DNA of 64,000 nt, from NCBI GenBank assembly GCA_947494035.1, contig CANLTN010000004.1, positions 200,902-264,901 of the forward strand. Direction: 5' to 3'. The position numbers and the translations under genes were made by a program. The stretch's first letter is position 1; every line of letters begins with the position of its first letter. Below the pieces are notes generated by a model. It made no database searches. It saw nothing but the letters and a program-made list of their open reading frames with translations, and was not told where the DNA came from. Below, piece after piece: positions 43,340-52,145 of this stretch. The DNA comes from Pseudovibrio sp947494035 (GTDB taxonomy: Bacteria; Pseudomonadota; Alphaproteobacteria; Rhizobiales; Stappiaceae).

Positions 43340-45424
43340 ATGACATGGTCTCTTTCCATCGACCCGCTTTTGCCCCTTCCGGCAATAATCGCGCTTGGTG
43401 TGATCATAGCTCTGGTCTGTGCCTACCTCATCTTCATGGGCATGCGCGGCGCTCTCATCCGCTCACTGGCATTAGCACTGCTCGTTCTGGCCCTGCTCAA
43501 CCCGGCGGTTCTGCGCGAAGACCGCGAATACCTGCCAAGCACGGTCGTGGTCCTTTCCGATAACAGCCAAAGCCAGCAAATGGAAAACCGCGCTGAGCTC
43601 ACAAGAGCGACCAGAGAGGAAGTCATCGATCAGCTGCAGGCGCTCGATGGCATTGATGTCCGTCAGGTCACGCTCAACGACACCTCAATGGAAAACGGCG
43701 ACGGCACCCGCGCTTTCTCCGCAATCTCCAACGAGCTGGCAGATGTACCACCGGAAAGAATAGCCGGCGCTATTCTCATCACCGATGGCCAGATACACGA
43801 TGTGCCCGCAACCGCAGAAAAACTAGGTTTTTCCGCACCAGTCCACGCACTTATCACAGGCCGTCCAGGTGAGTTTGACCGCCGCCTGAAAGTCGCCAAA
43901 GCCCCCCGTTTCGGACTGGTCGGCTCAACGCAGGTTGTCCAGCTGGAACTCATTGAGGAAGGCACCCCGCAACCCTTCGGAAATCGCGCAGAAATCACAG
44001 TACGCCGCAACGGCGCTATTCTCTCCAAGCAATTTATCTCCTCAGGCTATCCGGCAGAGATCGCCGTCGAAATCGAACACGGCGGTCAAAACATCTACGA
44101 GTTTGAGGTTGAAGCCCTTGAGGGCGAGCTGACCCCGCTGAACAATCGTGCCCTTGTGACTGTAGATGGTGTGCGCGAGAACCTGCGCGTCCTGTTGGTC
44201 TCCGGCTCCCCCCATGCCGGAGAACGCACTTGGCGCAACCTGCTCAAATCAGATGCGTCGGTCGATCTGGTCCACTTCACCATCCTGCGCCCACCGGAAA
44301 AGCAGGACGGCACACCGATCAATCAATTGTCTTTGATTGCCTTTCCAACCCGCGAGCTGTTCTCCGTCAAGATTGAGGAGTTCGACCTCATCATCTTCGA
44401 CCGCTACGAGCGCCGCGGCGTGCTGCCCCTTCTCTACTTCGATAATATCGCCAGATATGTCAGTGATGGCGGCGCCGTGCTTATTGCAGGCGGACCAGAC
44501 TACGCAGAAGCCAACAGCATCTTCAGAACCCCGCTCGGCCGCATTCTTCCTGCAGTCCCAACCGGTGAAATCTTCGAAGAACCCTTCTATGCAAGCGTGT
44601 CAGAACTTGGCCTGCGCCATCCGGTAACCCGCGACCTCCCCGGAGCGGGAGAAACCCCACCACACTGGAGCAAATGGTTCCGCCTTGTAGGCGCGGATGT
44701 ACAGGAAGGCCAGCCCATCATGACCGCACTGGGCGATAAGCCCTTGCTCGTGCTCAGTCGCGTTGGCAAAGGCCGCGTTGCCGCCCTGCTTTCTGACCAC
44801 GTTTGGCTCTGGGCAAGAGGCTATGAAGGCGGCGGCCCTCATGTCCCGTTGCTGCGCAGACTGGCGCACTGGTTGATGAAAGAACCGGATCTGGAAGAAG
44901 AAGCCCTGCGCCTGTCTCTGCGTGGCTCAACGCTCCTCACTGAACGCCAAACCCTCGCAAACCTCGTTGATCCGGTAATCCTGACAACACCCTCGGGTAA
45001 AACAGAGCAACTCGAGCTGACAAAAGACGCTTCCGGCCACTGGACGGCCTCCGCAACAGCAGAAGAATTGGGGTTGTACTCTGCAACCGATGGTGCACAC
45101 ACCGCCCTGATCAACGTCGGTCCACCAAACCCGCGCGAGTTTTTGGAAGTGGTCTCCACCACCGACAAACTCTCCGGCATCGCAGAGCAGACAGGCGGCG
45201 CATTCCTACGGATTGGCAGCGATGATGGCACATCCCTGTCAGCACCCAATATCATCGCACAGCGCTCCTCCGCTCAATATCACGGCAACGGCTGGATCGG
45301 CATCAAGCGAACAGACGCCAGCATCTTAAACGGTATCGACCGCTATCCGCTTCTGATCGGCTTCTTCGGCCTTGCCGTATTGCTCGGGCTGTTGTCCTTC
45401 ACTTGGTATCGCGAAGGTCAATAA
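43340..45424 (+). CDS. Membrane protein with glutamine amidotransferase-like fold
   Basis: A 694-residue protein with two N-terminal helices (about 8-28 and 38-55), a VWA-like strand (VVVLSDNSQSQ), a class I glutamine amidotransferase-like domain (about 330-480: FDLIIFDRYER, GGAVLIAGGPDY) lacking an obvious catalytic cysteine, and a C-terminal anchor (LLIGFFGLAVLLGLLSFTWY). Last gene of the moxR operon. It is a regular partner of DUF4159 proteins in alphaproteobacteria. Function unknown. Confidence 0.87.
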   Translation: MTWSLSIDPLLPLPAIIALGVIIALVCAYLIFMGMRGALIRSLALALLVLALLNPAVLREDREYLPSTVVVLSDNSQSQQMENRAELTRATREEVIDQLQALDGIDVRQVTLNDTSMENGDGTRAFSAISNELADVPPERIAGAILITDGQIHDVPATAEKLGFSAPVHALITGRPGEFDRRLKVAKAPRFGLVGSTQVVQLELIEEGTPQPFGNRAEITVRRNGAILSKQFISSGYPAEIAVEIEHGGQNIYEFEVEALEGELTPLNNRALVTVDGVRENLRVLLVSGSPHAGERTWRNLLKSDASVDLVHFTILRPPEKQDGTPINQLSLIAFPTRELFSVKIEEFDLIIFDRYERRGVLPLLYFDNIARYVSDGGAVLIAGGPDYAEANSIFRTPLGRILPAVPTGEIFEEPFYASVSELGLRHPVTRDLPGAGETPPHWSKWFRLVGADVQEGQPIMTALGDKPLLVLSRVGKGRVAALLSDHVWLWARGYEGGGPHVPLLRRLAHWLMKEPDLEEEALRLSLRGSTLLTERQTLANLVDPVILTTPSGKTEQLELTKDASGHWTASATAEELGLYSATDGAHTALINVGPPNPREFLEVVSTTDKLSGIAEQTGGAFLRIGSDDGTSLSAPNIIAQRSSAQYHGNGWIGIKRTDASILNGIDRYPLLIGFFGLAVLLGLLSFTWYREGQ

Positions 45425-45466
45425 AGCGCGGTGTCACCTGTGGGACAACGCAAATCCTGATCCCTG

Positions 45467-46045
45467 TCAGGTAGCAAGGGCTGCAGAGCCCTGCATCATA
45501 TCTACCAGCTGAGGTTCAATCTGCTGGTTACTGGTCACCCGAACAAGCTTGCTATATCCGCCCGTCACAGCGCCAGCTGGCATTCCATCACCCAGCAGCG
45601 TCAGGATCAGCAACCGGTCTGGATCGACTGGTCCCGGCAGTGTGATTTGGCCATGTGGCACCTGCCGATACCCATGCGGGCCATAATAGGGATGGTCCCC
45701 AACCAGCAGGATAGACGCAATACCCAGAGCCCTGGCCTCAGCCGCAACGGTATTTAGCAAAAGTTTGCCCAGCCCCTGCCCTTTGTAAGAGGCCTTCACG
45801 GTCAACGGTCCCAACAACATGCTCTGACAGTCACCAATCATAATGGGAGTAAGTTTGACAGACCCGGCAATCTCGCCCTTATGCTCGCCAACAAAACACA
45901 GTTGCGCAGCCTGCGGAACACCATCACGGATCTTGAACGCCGTCCGCTCAAACCGCGCTGGACCAAAGGCCTCAGCTTGCATCTGCTCAATCTGGAAAAA
46001 GTCTGCCGGGGTTTCGTTCCGCACCAGCCATTTTGAAACTGTCAT
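45467..46045 (-). CDS. GNAT-family N-acetyltransferase (YhbS-like)
   Basis: A 192-residue acetyltransferase. The acetyl-CoA site is SYKGQGLGKLLLNTVAAEAR, and the LGIASILLVGDHPYYGPHGY segment is typical of the YhbS/COG3153 group. ATG 46045 chosen; a GTG four codons upstream is possible and neither has a good ribosome binding site. Convergent with the moxR operon. Substrate unknown. Confidence 0.88.
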   Translation of the reverse strand: MTVSKWLVRNETPADFFQIEQMQAEAFGPARFERTAFKIRDGVPQAAQLCFVGEHKGEIAGSVKLTPIMIGDCQSMLLGPLTVKASYKGQGLGKLLLNTVAAEARALGIASILLVGDHPYYGPHGYRQVPHGQITLPGPVDPDRLLILTLLGDGMPAGAVTGGYSKLVRVTSNQQIEPQLVDMMQGSAALAT

Positions 46046-46368
46046 ATTACACACCACAAACCGAAGGAGTAAGACCGTCGATCCGTGTGGCTCAGGCAGT
46101 TATACCGACGTTGGGAGCACACTGAGAGAAGGACGGCACGAAGCACCACGCGAGAGCTTATCCCGCGCGTTCATTCGTCGTCGCTGTTCCCAGCAAATTG
46201 CCATAAGGCCCGTACCCCAATATTCCGGCAGCTCGCATGCAAGAGCACACGAAATTTAATCTCAAAAGCGTAAATACCACGCAAATTTTTAGTCGTAAAG
46301 CACAAAACTAAGTGGACCTGCGTATTAGCACGCCATAAGCGACCACCACGTAGCCCCTTGAAAAACAA
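46046..46368. other. Gap between GNAT and Nudix genes
   Basis: About 320 bases. Short plus-strand frames lack ribosome binding sites. I see no hairpin with a T-run and no repeat; nothing to annotate beyond the presumed GNAT promoter. Confidence 0.4.
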
Positions 46369-46839
46369 CTACCAATAAGGATCGGGCTCCACCTCGCCAG
46401 CAAGCTCCCGCAAACGGCGTTCCGTCGCTGGTGTCACATCATCAGGCAGTGCATCTGGCGCAAAAAGCTGCAAATCCGCAATTTCTATTGCCGGCCGTTT
46501 CCAGTTCGGGTCCTGCTCCGTCAGTCGAACCTTAAAGAACCCAACATGGTCCCGGCCAGTTCCCACCCGGTTCAAATGCATAGAAAGCAGCGTCACATCT
46601 GGCCCGCACCCATACCCCGTTTCCTCTGAAAGCTCCCTGCGCGCAGCCTCCGCCATAGTCTCCCCCGCATCAACCCCGCCACCGGGAAAATACCAGCCCG
46701 GCAGGTACTGATGACGCACCAAAAGGACTCGGTTTTCACCGTCGAATGCCGCCACGCGCGCACCCAGCGTCATCCCGCGGGTAACAAGCGCAGCAGATTG
46801 CACTAACCTATTGATAATTCGCGTCTTCAAGACTGCCAC
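46369..46839 (-). CDS. Nudix hydrolase
   Basis: A Nudix protein of about 156 residues. The Nudix box is GGGVDAGETMAEAARRELSE followed by ETGYG, complete in its catalytic residues. GTG 46839 has GAGG six bases upstream and is preferred to a TTG six codons earlier. The flanking RVLLVRHQYLPGWYFPGGG resembles ADP-sugar/dGTP-type enzymes; the substrate cannot be named. Confidence 0.87.
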   Translation of the reverse strand: MAVLKTRIINRLVQSAALVTRGMTLGARVAAFDGENRVLLVRHQYLPGWYFPGGGVDAGETMAEAARRELSEETGYGCGPDVTLLSMHLNRVGTGRDHVGFFKVRLTEQDPNWKRPAIEIADLQLFAPDALPDDVTPATERRLRELAGEVEPDPYW

Positions 46840-46857
46840 ATTCAACCTCGAACTCAA

Positions 46858-47300
46858 GTTAAACCACTGATAAAAAACAGTAAAAATCTGAAATATCTTT
46901 TATGCAAAAAGTGCATACCACCCTTGCAAAACTAACACTACACAACCAGCAGGATAGGCGTAAAAGAAGGTCAAAGAATAAGCATTTGCCCTAAAGTTAA
47001 TCAGGGCTACCCCATCGTTCACTTTTATTAGACACCTAACCGGCGTTTTTCAAATCGCAGGAGTACCACGTCATGCTCACTAAAGTTCTTGCTCGTTTCC
47101 GTCGCACAAAACGCTTCCATTGGGCTCCAGCAGTAACCACTGCCAACACTCATGACACTGCCGTTCTGCGCCCATCTTCTTGCCTTTAAGGCGAGCTAAA
47201 GGTCAACGTTCCATATCTGTCAAAGGCGCTTGAGGGTAACTCTCCCAAATCAAGGAAAATTCCTTGACCTCAGGCGCAATGCAGGGATGATGCGCAGGCT
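46858..47300. other. Gap with a short ORF and a palindrome
   Basis: The gap holds the small frame at 47073-47189 and an 18-base palindrome tcaaggaa-aa-ttccttga at 47250-47267, about 33 bases before the metallophosphoesterase start. The palindrome could be an operator or a weak transcription pause. The remainder is AT-rich and looks like promoter DNA. Confidence 0.45.
47073..47189 (+). CDS. Possible 38-residue small protein
   Basis: A short frame with ATG 47073 preceded by ggag at nine bases. The product begins MLTKVLARFRRTKRFHW, strongly basic, then a Thr/Ala-rich part, and ends SSCL. Codon choice (cgt/cgc, ctg/ctc) is like that of the local genes. It stands alone in a 440-base gap before the metallophosphoesterase gene. 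It may be a real small protein, a leader peptide or chance. Confidence 0.4.
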   Translation: MLTKVLARFRRTKRFHWAPAVTTANTHDTAVLRPSSCL

Positions 47301-48236
47301 ATGTTTAAGCTCGTACACATATCTGATCCCCATTTAGGACCGTTGCCGGACGTACGACCCGTCCAGCTCGCCTCAAAGCGTATTCTCGGCTACATCAATT
47401 GGCAACGTAACCGCGCTCACGCGATGACGAACTCCTATCTTGATGCGCTGATACGCGATATCCACGCACGTCAGCCAGATCATATTGCCCTATGTGGAGA
47501 TCTGGTCAATATCGCACTTCCCAAGGAGGTTTCTGGAGCAAAAGACTGGCTCGCAACCGTGGGGTCTCCAGAGACCCTCTCTCTGACACCCGGCAACCAT
47601 GATGCATACGTCCCGGGCGCGCTCAAACAGGCCTACACCGCCTGGCGTCCCTATATGCAAAGTGATCTGGAGTTGGGGCAGACACCACCATTGAGGACTA
47701 ATCCTCACTTCCCGTTTGTACGTCGGCGAAACAACACCACCATCATTGGGCTATCCACGGCCAAGGCAACCGGCCCCTTCATGGCCACCGGGCACATAGA
47801 CAGCAATCAGCTGAGAGAACTGGCAGATCACCTGCGCCGCGCAAAAGAACGTGGAGATTTTCGGATTGTTATGCTGCATCATCCGCCAGTGCGCAACGCC
47901 ACCCCTTGGTACAAACGCCTTGTGGGGTCCAGTCGTTTCCGAAACGTCATCGCAGAACACGGCGCGGAGCTAATCCTGCACGGCCACACCCATCGCGCAA
48001 CCCGTATGGAAATCAACGGCCCAGAGGGTCCCGTACCCGTAATTTGCGTACCATCTGCCTCAAATGGGCTGGGTGGTCATAAGCCACCGGCACGATACAA
48101 CCTGTTTACCATTGAAAATGACGGCGACGGCTGGTCCTGCATTATGGAAGAGCGGGGCTTTACCACAGCCAATGAAGGCGTGCATCACATCGCGCAGCAC
48201 GACCTGTCTATTCCGGGCCTTAGAAAAGTAACCTGA
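47301..48236 (+). CDS. Calcineurin-like metallophosphoesterase
   Basis: A 311-residue phosphoesterase. The five metal-binding blocks are present: HISDPHLG, CGDLVN, GNHDAY, MLHHPPV and LHGHTHR. The layout fits the cAMP-phosphodiesterase-like/DNA-repair exonuclease-like group, but the substrate is unknown. A gcaggct lies just before ATG 47301. Convergent with the next gene; the hairpin at 48286-48304 separates them. Confidence 0.93.
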   Translation: MFKLVHISDPHLGPLPDVRPVQLASKRILGYINWQRNRAHAMTNSYLDALIRDIHARQPDHIALCGDLVNIALPKEVSGAKDWLATVGSPETLSLTPGNHDAYVPGALKQAYTAWRPYMQSDLELGQTPPLRTNPHFPFVRRRNNTTIIGLSTAKATGPFMATGHIDSNQLRELADHLRRAKERGDFRIVMLHHPPVRNATPWYKRLVGSSRFRNVIAEHGAELILHGHTHRATRMEINGPEGPVPVICVPSASNGLGGHKPPARYNLFTIENDGDGWSCIMEERGFTTANEGVHHIAQHDLSIPGLRKVT

Positions 48237-48285
48237 CGCCTGTCAGTTCCATAAAAACCGATTGGCTACAAAGGAAAGAGAGAGG

Positions 48286-48304
48286 CACTCAGATGCCTCT
48301 TCGA
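48286..48304. terminator. Hairpin between convergent genes
   Basis: agaggca and tgcctct are complementary around ctcaga (about 48286-48304). On the minus strand a pyrimidine-rich ctctttcc follows. Likely a shared terminator. Confidence 0.5.
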
Positions 48305-48313
48305 ATAAAGCGC

Positions 48314-48943
48314 TTAGCTTGCAAATGGGTTGGCATAGAGCGCCAACGCAACAAGGCCCACAGCCCCCATAGCCATACCAAACAGCAGCCCGCAAATCAG
48401 GATGAGCGTATCCCGCAGGCGAGTAGGTTTGCCCGCAGCCGCTTTGACCGCCTTTTCCTGTTTCAGCTGATCCAGTTTCTTACCGGTTGGAACATCTTGC
48501 TGACGAATACGGTTGAGCATCCAGTCCGCTTCCAGTGCGCGTTCCTTCTCGATAATCCGCTCCGCAATATACTCCGTAATGCAGTCTGCCATATCGTCGA
48601 GATCGGCAGTCTCAAGCAAAACCATCCGCCCCAGACGGGTTTCCTTCACAAACCGGTAGGAATGGCCGTCTCGGCCCATCAGCACATGGCTGGTCATATC
48701 AATCCAAAGACGCGGCTGAGTCCCCGGCACAATCTGAAAAGAGAACTGATCGTCGTCTTCCGGCACTTCCTTGAACACGTCAATCAGCTCTTCGCTGAGC
48801 ATTTCAAGGCGAGCCTTCTCGCTCTCCTGCAGACCCACGACAACGTCAGTCCGCTCCATCTCCGAAACACGAACTTTGCGAATGCTATCCCTCAGCGACC
48901 GCACCTTCTCATGAGGCACGACGTTGTCATGTACTTCCGACAT
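48314..48943 (-). CDS. C-terminally anchored protein of unknown function
   Basis: A 209-residue protein, mostly charged and helical, with one membrane segment near the C-terminus (about 180-203, LILICGLLFGMAMGAVGLVALALY). The central part (QIVPGTQPRLWIDMTSHVLMGRDG) is a recognisable conserved patch in alphaproteobacterial hypothetical proteins, with no assigned function. ATG 48943 follows GGGAG. A hairpin lies directly upstream of that ribosome binding site. Confidence 0.75.
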   Translation of the reverse strand: MSEVHDNVVPHEKVRSLRDSIRKVRVSEMERTDVVVGLQESEKARLEMLSEELIDVFKEVPEDDDQFSFQIVPGTQPRLWIDMTSHVLMGRDGHSYRFVKETRLGRMVLLETADLDDMADCITEYIAERIIEKERALEADWMLNRIRQQDVPTGKKLDQLKQEKAVKAAAGKPTRLRDTLILICGLLFGMAMGAVGLVALALYANPFAS

Positions 48944-49248
48944 GGCAGCTCCCGAATATCCGGCTGAACACCCCTTCAGCCGCACTCTAATCTACGTACA
49001 ACCCTGCAAAGTCAGAGCACCTCTCACGCATCCTCCACAATTAATCAAAGGTACATGGTAAAGGGAAACTATCACATCCTAGATAAAACTCTAATAAAAC
49101 CTAACCACTCGTCCCAACGTGGGTCACTTTTCCAACATCAACTCAAAGAGTATTTCGAAAAAGACCAAAGCGAACACGCATAAACCGCGATCAGCCAACG
49201 CAAATACATCACGTCCGCCAAGAAACGATGGCGATAACCCATTCTACC
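48944..49248. other. Gap between the anchored-protein gene and a GNAT gene
   Basis: About 300 bases. Apart from the hairpin at 48961-48982, it is AT-rich with no gene that I can support; a 60-codon plus-strand frame (49119-49301) is lysine/serine-rich and has no ribosome binding site. Confidence 0.4.
48961..48982 (-). promoter_or_regulatory. Hairpin just upstream of the ribosome binding site of 48314-48943
   Basis: cggctgaa (48961-48968) and ttcagccg (48975-48982) form a perfect 8-pair stem with a 6-base loop. It ends about six bases before the GGGAG of the gene, so it may affect translation. Confidence 0.4.
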
Positions 49249-49857
49249 TTAAGTTAAAAGTGGAACATGAGGTGCGCAGGAGGGATCCAGAACACCCTTA
49301 AAGCGCGGATCATCAGCAACTTCAATGGAGCGCTTGAACGGTTTAAAGCCGCTGCGAAGATAAAACTGCAGAGCCTGTGGGCTATCCCCAGTACAAGTGT
49401 GTAACCACAAGCGGTTCATACCAGGGCGTGCAAAAGCAATGGTGATAGCCTCGTTCATAAGCCAGCGCCCGGCACCGTTTCCGATTGCTTCCGGTACAAG
49501 ACCAAAATAGGTCAGAAGAACGTCCTCGGTCTTGGAAACATCAAACTCCAGCAGGCCAACAGGCTCACCGTCCTTCATCGCCCAGTAGAATTCATTGGTT
49601 GGCTTGGTCAGTACCGCTTCCAACTGCTCATCACTCATCATCAGACGGGCAAACCAAAGCCATGGCTCACCCACGCGTTTGAAGAGCTCCCGATAAGCCG
49701 CGCAGTCGATCTTCTCAACATGGTGTAGCGTCAGATCAGGGCGATCAACCGGTTTGAGAGCTGGCTTCTCCAACATCTCCAGATGCGTCACGACAGTTGC
49801 AACCTTGCCGGAAGGCAGTTCTGTATATCCATCAAGATCAAGCTGAATATGCGCCAT
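49249..49857 (-). CDS. GNAT-family N-acetyltransferase
   Basis: A 202-residue acetyltransferase. The acetyl-CoA region is EAIGNGAGRWLMNEAITIAF, and the C-terminal ALQFYLRSGFKPF strand is typical of GNAT proteins. ATG 49857 is preferred to a TTG seven codons upstream, although neither has a strong ribosome binding site. Downstream of flhA on the same strand with a gap of about 90 bases. Substrate unknown. Confidence 0.87.
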   Translation of the reverse strand: MAHIQLDLDGYTELPSGKVATVVTHLEMLEKPALKPVDRPDLTLHHVEKIDCAAYRELFKRVGEPWLWFARLMMSDEQLEAVLTKPTNEFYWAMKDGEPVGLLEFDVSKTEDVLLTYFGLVPEAIGNGAGRWLMNEAITIAFARPGMNRLWLHTCTGDSPQALQFYLRSGFKPFKRSIEVADDPRFKGVLDPSCAPHVPLLT

Positions 49858-49951
49858 TTTTTTGCTTTCACATACCAAAACCGAGAGTTCATTGGGTAAC
49901 GGTATCAGAGCAAGGCTGCAAGTGTTCCGATCTCATCCAACACTTGAGTTC

Positions 49952-52126
49952 CTATATGGTTGCCACCGTTTTCAAACGCGCACGCGGGTGAACCTCATTT
50001 TGGCTCATCACAAACGTATGTGCTCTGAACCGTTCAACAATGGAGCGCACGAACGGACGCGATTGGGCCGAGCATAACAATACAGGTACTTCCCCCTGAT
50101 TGGCTGCCGCGTCATAGGCAGCGCGCACCAGCCCCACAAATTCCTGCAGCTTGGAGGGTGCCATCGCCAACTGCCGGTCATCCCCATCCCCGATGATGCT
50201 CTCAAGGAAAGCCGACTCCCATTGTGGGCTCAGGCTGATCAAAGGCAGGTAACCACCCGGTGCCTGATTGGCCGCACAGATCTGGCGGGCCAGACGGGTG
50301 CGTACATGTTCTGCAATGCTGTTTGGATTACGGGTTGAGCCAATCGCTTCCGCAATCCCTTCCAAAATGGTGCCCAGATCACGAATGGAAATCCGCTCCT
50401 CCAGCAAAGCCTGAAGCACCCGCTGAATACCGGAGATTGAAATCTGTGCTGGAACAATATCTTCCACCAGCTTCGACTGCTCCTGATCCAGCTTTTTCAG
50501 CAGAACCTGAACATCAGCATAGGTAAGCAACTCGGAAATGTGAGACTTGATAGTTTCAGTCAGATGCGTCGAGATCACCGTTGCAGGATCAACAACCGTA
50601 TAACCCAGCAAGTTCGCTTCTTCACGGTACTGCGCCTCAACCCATGTGGCTGGCAGACCAAAGGTCGGCTCAGTCGTATGTGTCCCCGGCAAGCGCACCT
50701 GCCCCCCACTCGGGTCCATCACCATGAACTGGTTCGGGAACAGCGAACCACCGCCCGCCTCCAGTTCCTTCACCTTGATCATGTAGTCGTTCGCACCCAG
50801 TTGAATGTTATCAAGGATGCGCACGGACGGCATGATAACACCCATGTCCGTCGCAATCTGACGGCGCAGCGCTTTGATCTGCTCGGTAACCTGATCCGTT
50901 TCCTGCTTGTTCCGCCCATTGATGATTGGTAGCAGCGCATACCCGAGTTCAATGCGCAGTACGTCCATTTTGAGGCTGTCAGAAATTGGCGCTTCCTGCG
51001 GCTCTGCAGGTGCGTCTGCTTCAACCTGAGCAGCCACTTTCTCTGCCTTTACAGCAGCATGCTTCTTGCTCGCCTTTCGCGCCAGATAACCAGCTGCCCC
51101 TGCCAATGCCAAGAACGGTAACATCGGCATACCCGGCAGGAAGGAGAGCACAACCATCACAAAAGCAGACATGCCAAGTGCTTTTGGATAACCGGTAAAC
51201 TGCGTGACAAGCGCCTTATCGGCAGCCCCTTCAACACCGGCTTTTGAAACCAGAATACCTGCAGCCGTGGAAACAATCAGCGCAGGGATCTGCGAGACCA
51301 GACCATCACCAATCGTCAGAAGTGTGTAATTCTCGGCAGCTTGAGCAAACGTCAGGTCCTGCTGCATCACACCAATAACGATACCGCCAATCACGTTGAT
51401 AAACGTGATCATCAGACCGGCAATGGCATCACCGCGAACAAACTTGGAAGCACCATCCATGGACCCGAAGAAGGTGGATTCTTGTTCCAGCTCCTTACGG
51501 CGGGTCCTTGCCGTCTCCTCATCAATCAGACCGGCACCCAGATCCGCATCAATGGCCATCTGCTTACCGGGCATCGCATCAAGCGTAAAGCGGGCCGATA
51601 CTTCCGCGATACGGCCAGAACCCTTTGTAATAACAATGAAGTTCACGATCACAAGGATCGCAAAGACGATAATTCCGATCACGAAATTACCACCCATCAC
51701 AAAGCTGCCGAAGGCGGCAATCACGTTACCGGCAGCATCGGCTCCTTCGTGGCCATTCGCCAAGATCAATCGGGTCGACGCCATATTCAGCGACAACCGC
51801 AGCATGGTCGCAATCAGCAAGACAGTCGGAAAGGCAGAGAATTCCAAGGGCTTTTGGATGAACAACCCCACCATCAGGATCATCACCGAAAAGATGATCG
51901 AAATGGCAAGGAACATGTCCAGAAGCATGGCAGGCATCGGAACGATGAGCATCACAAGGATGACCATAACACCGGCAGCAAGACCAAGGTCACCGTGCCT
52001 TATCGCGTTCCAAAGGTCCTGAAAGAAAGCCGTACTACCGGCCCCGCTTAATCCGGACAGGCGCGTAGCCGAGGGAGTGCGGTCGCCTCCCCTGTCTGCC
52101 ACTTTTGCATTTGTCTCTTCAGACAT
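49952..52126 (-). CDS. flhA: Flagellar export apparatus protein FlhA
   Basis: A 724-residue core component of the flagellar type III export gate. Eight membrane helices occupy about 35-330, with the FHIPEP-family motif region (FVIGIIVFAILVIVNFIVIT and RFTLDAMPGKQMAIDADL) visible. The cytoplasmic domain (about 365-720) docks export chaperones. It follows flbD by 20 bases, as in Caulobacter-type fliF operons. Final flagellar gene on this strand in the window. Confidence 0.96.
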   Translation of the reverse strand: MSEETNAKVADRGGDRTPSATRLSGLSGAGSTAFFQDLWNAIRHGDLGLAAGVMVILVMLIVPMPAMLLDMFLAISIIFSVMILMVGLFIQKPLEFSAFPTVLLIATMLRLSLNMASTRLILANGHEGADAAGNVIAAFGSFVMGGNFVIGIIVFAILVIVNFIVITKGSGRIAEVSARFTLDAMPGKQMAIDADLGAGLIDEETARTRRKELEQESTFFGSMDGASKFVRGDAIAGLMITFINVIGGIVIGVMQQDLTFAQAAENYTLLTIGDGLVSQIPALIVSTAAGILVSKAGVEGAADKALVTQFTGYPKALGMSAFVMVVLSFLPGMPMLPFLALAGAAGYLARKASKKHAAVKAEKVAAQVEADAPAEPQEAPISDSLKMDVLRIELGYALLPIINGRNKQETDQVTEQIKALRRQIATDMGVIMPSVRILDNIQLGANDYMIKVKELEAGGGSLFPNQFMVMDPSGGQVRLPGTHTTEPTFGLPATWVEAQYREEANLLGYTVVDPATVISTHLTETIKSHISELLTYADVQVLLKKLDQEQSKLVEDIVPAQISISGIQRVLQALLEERISIRDLGTILEGIAEAIGSTRNPNSIAEHVRTRLARQICAANQAPGGYLPLISLSPQWESAFLESIIGDGDDRQLAMAPSKLQEFVGLVRAAYDAAANQGEVPVLLCSAQSRPFVRSIVERFRAHTFVMSQNEVHPRARLKTVATI

Positions 52127-52145
52127 CGCTGCGCCCTATCCGTTC

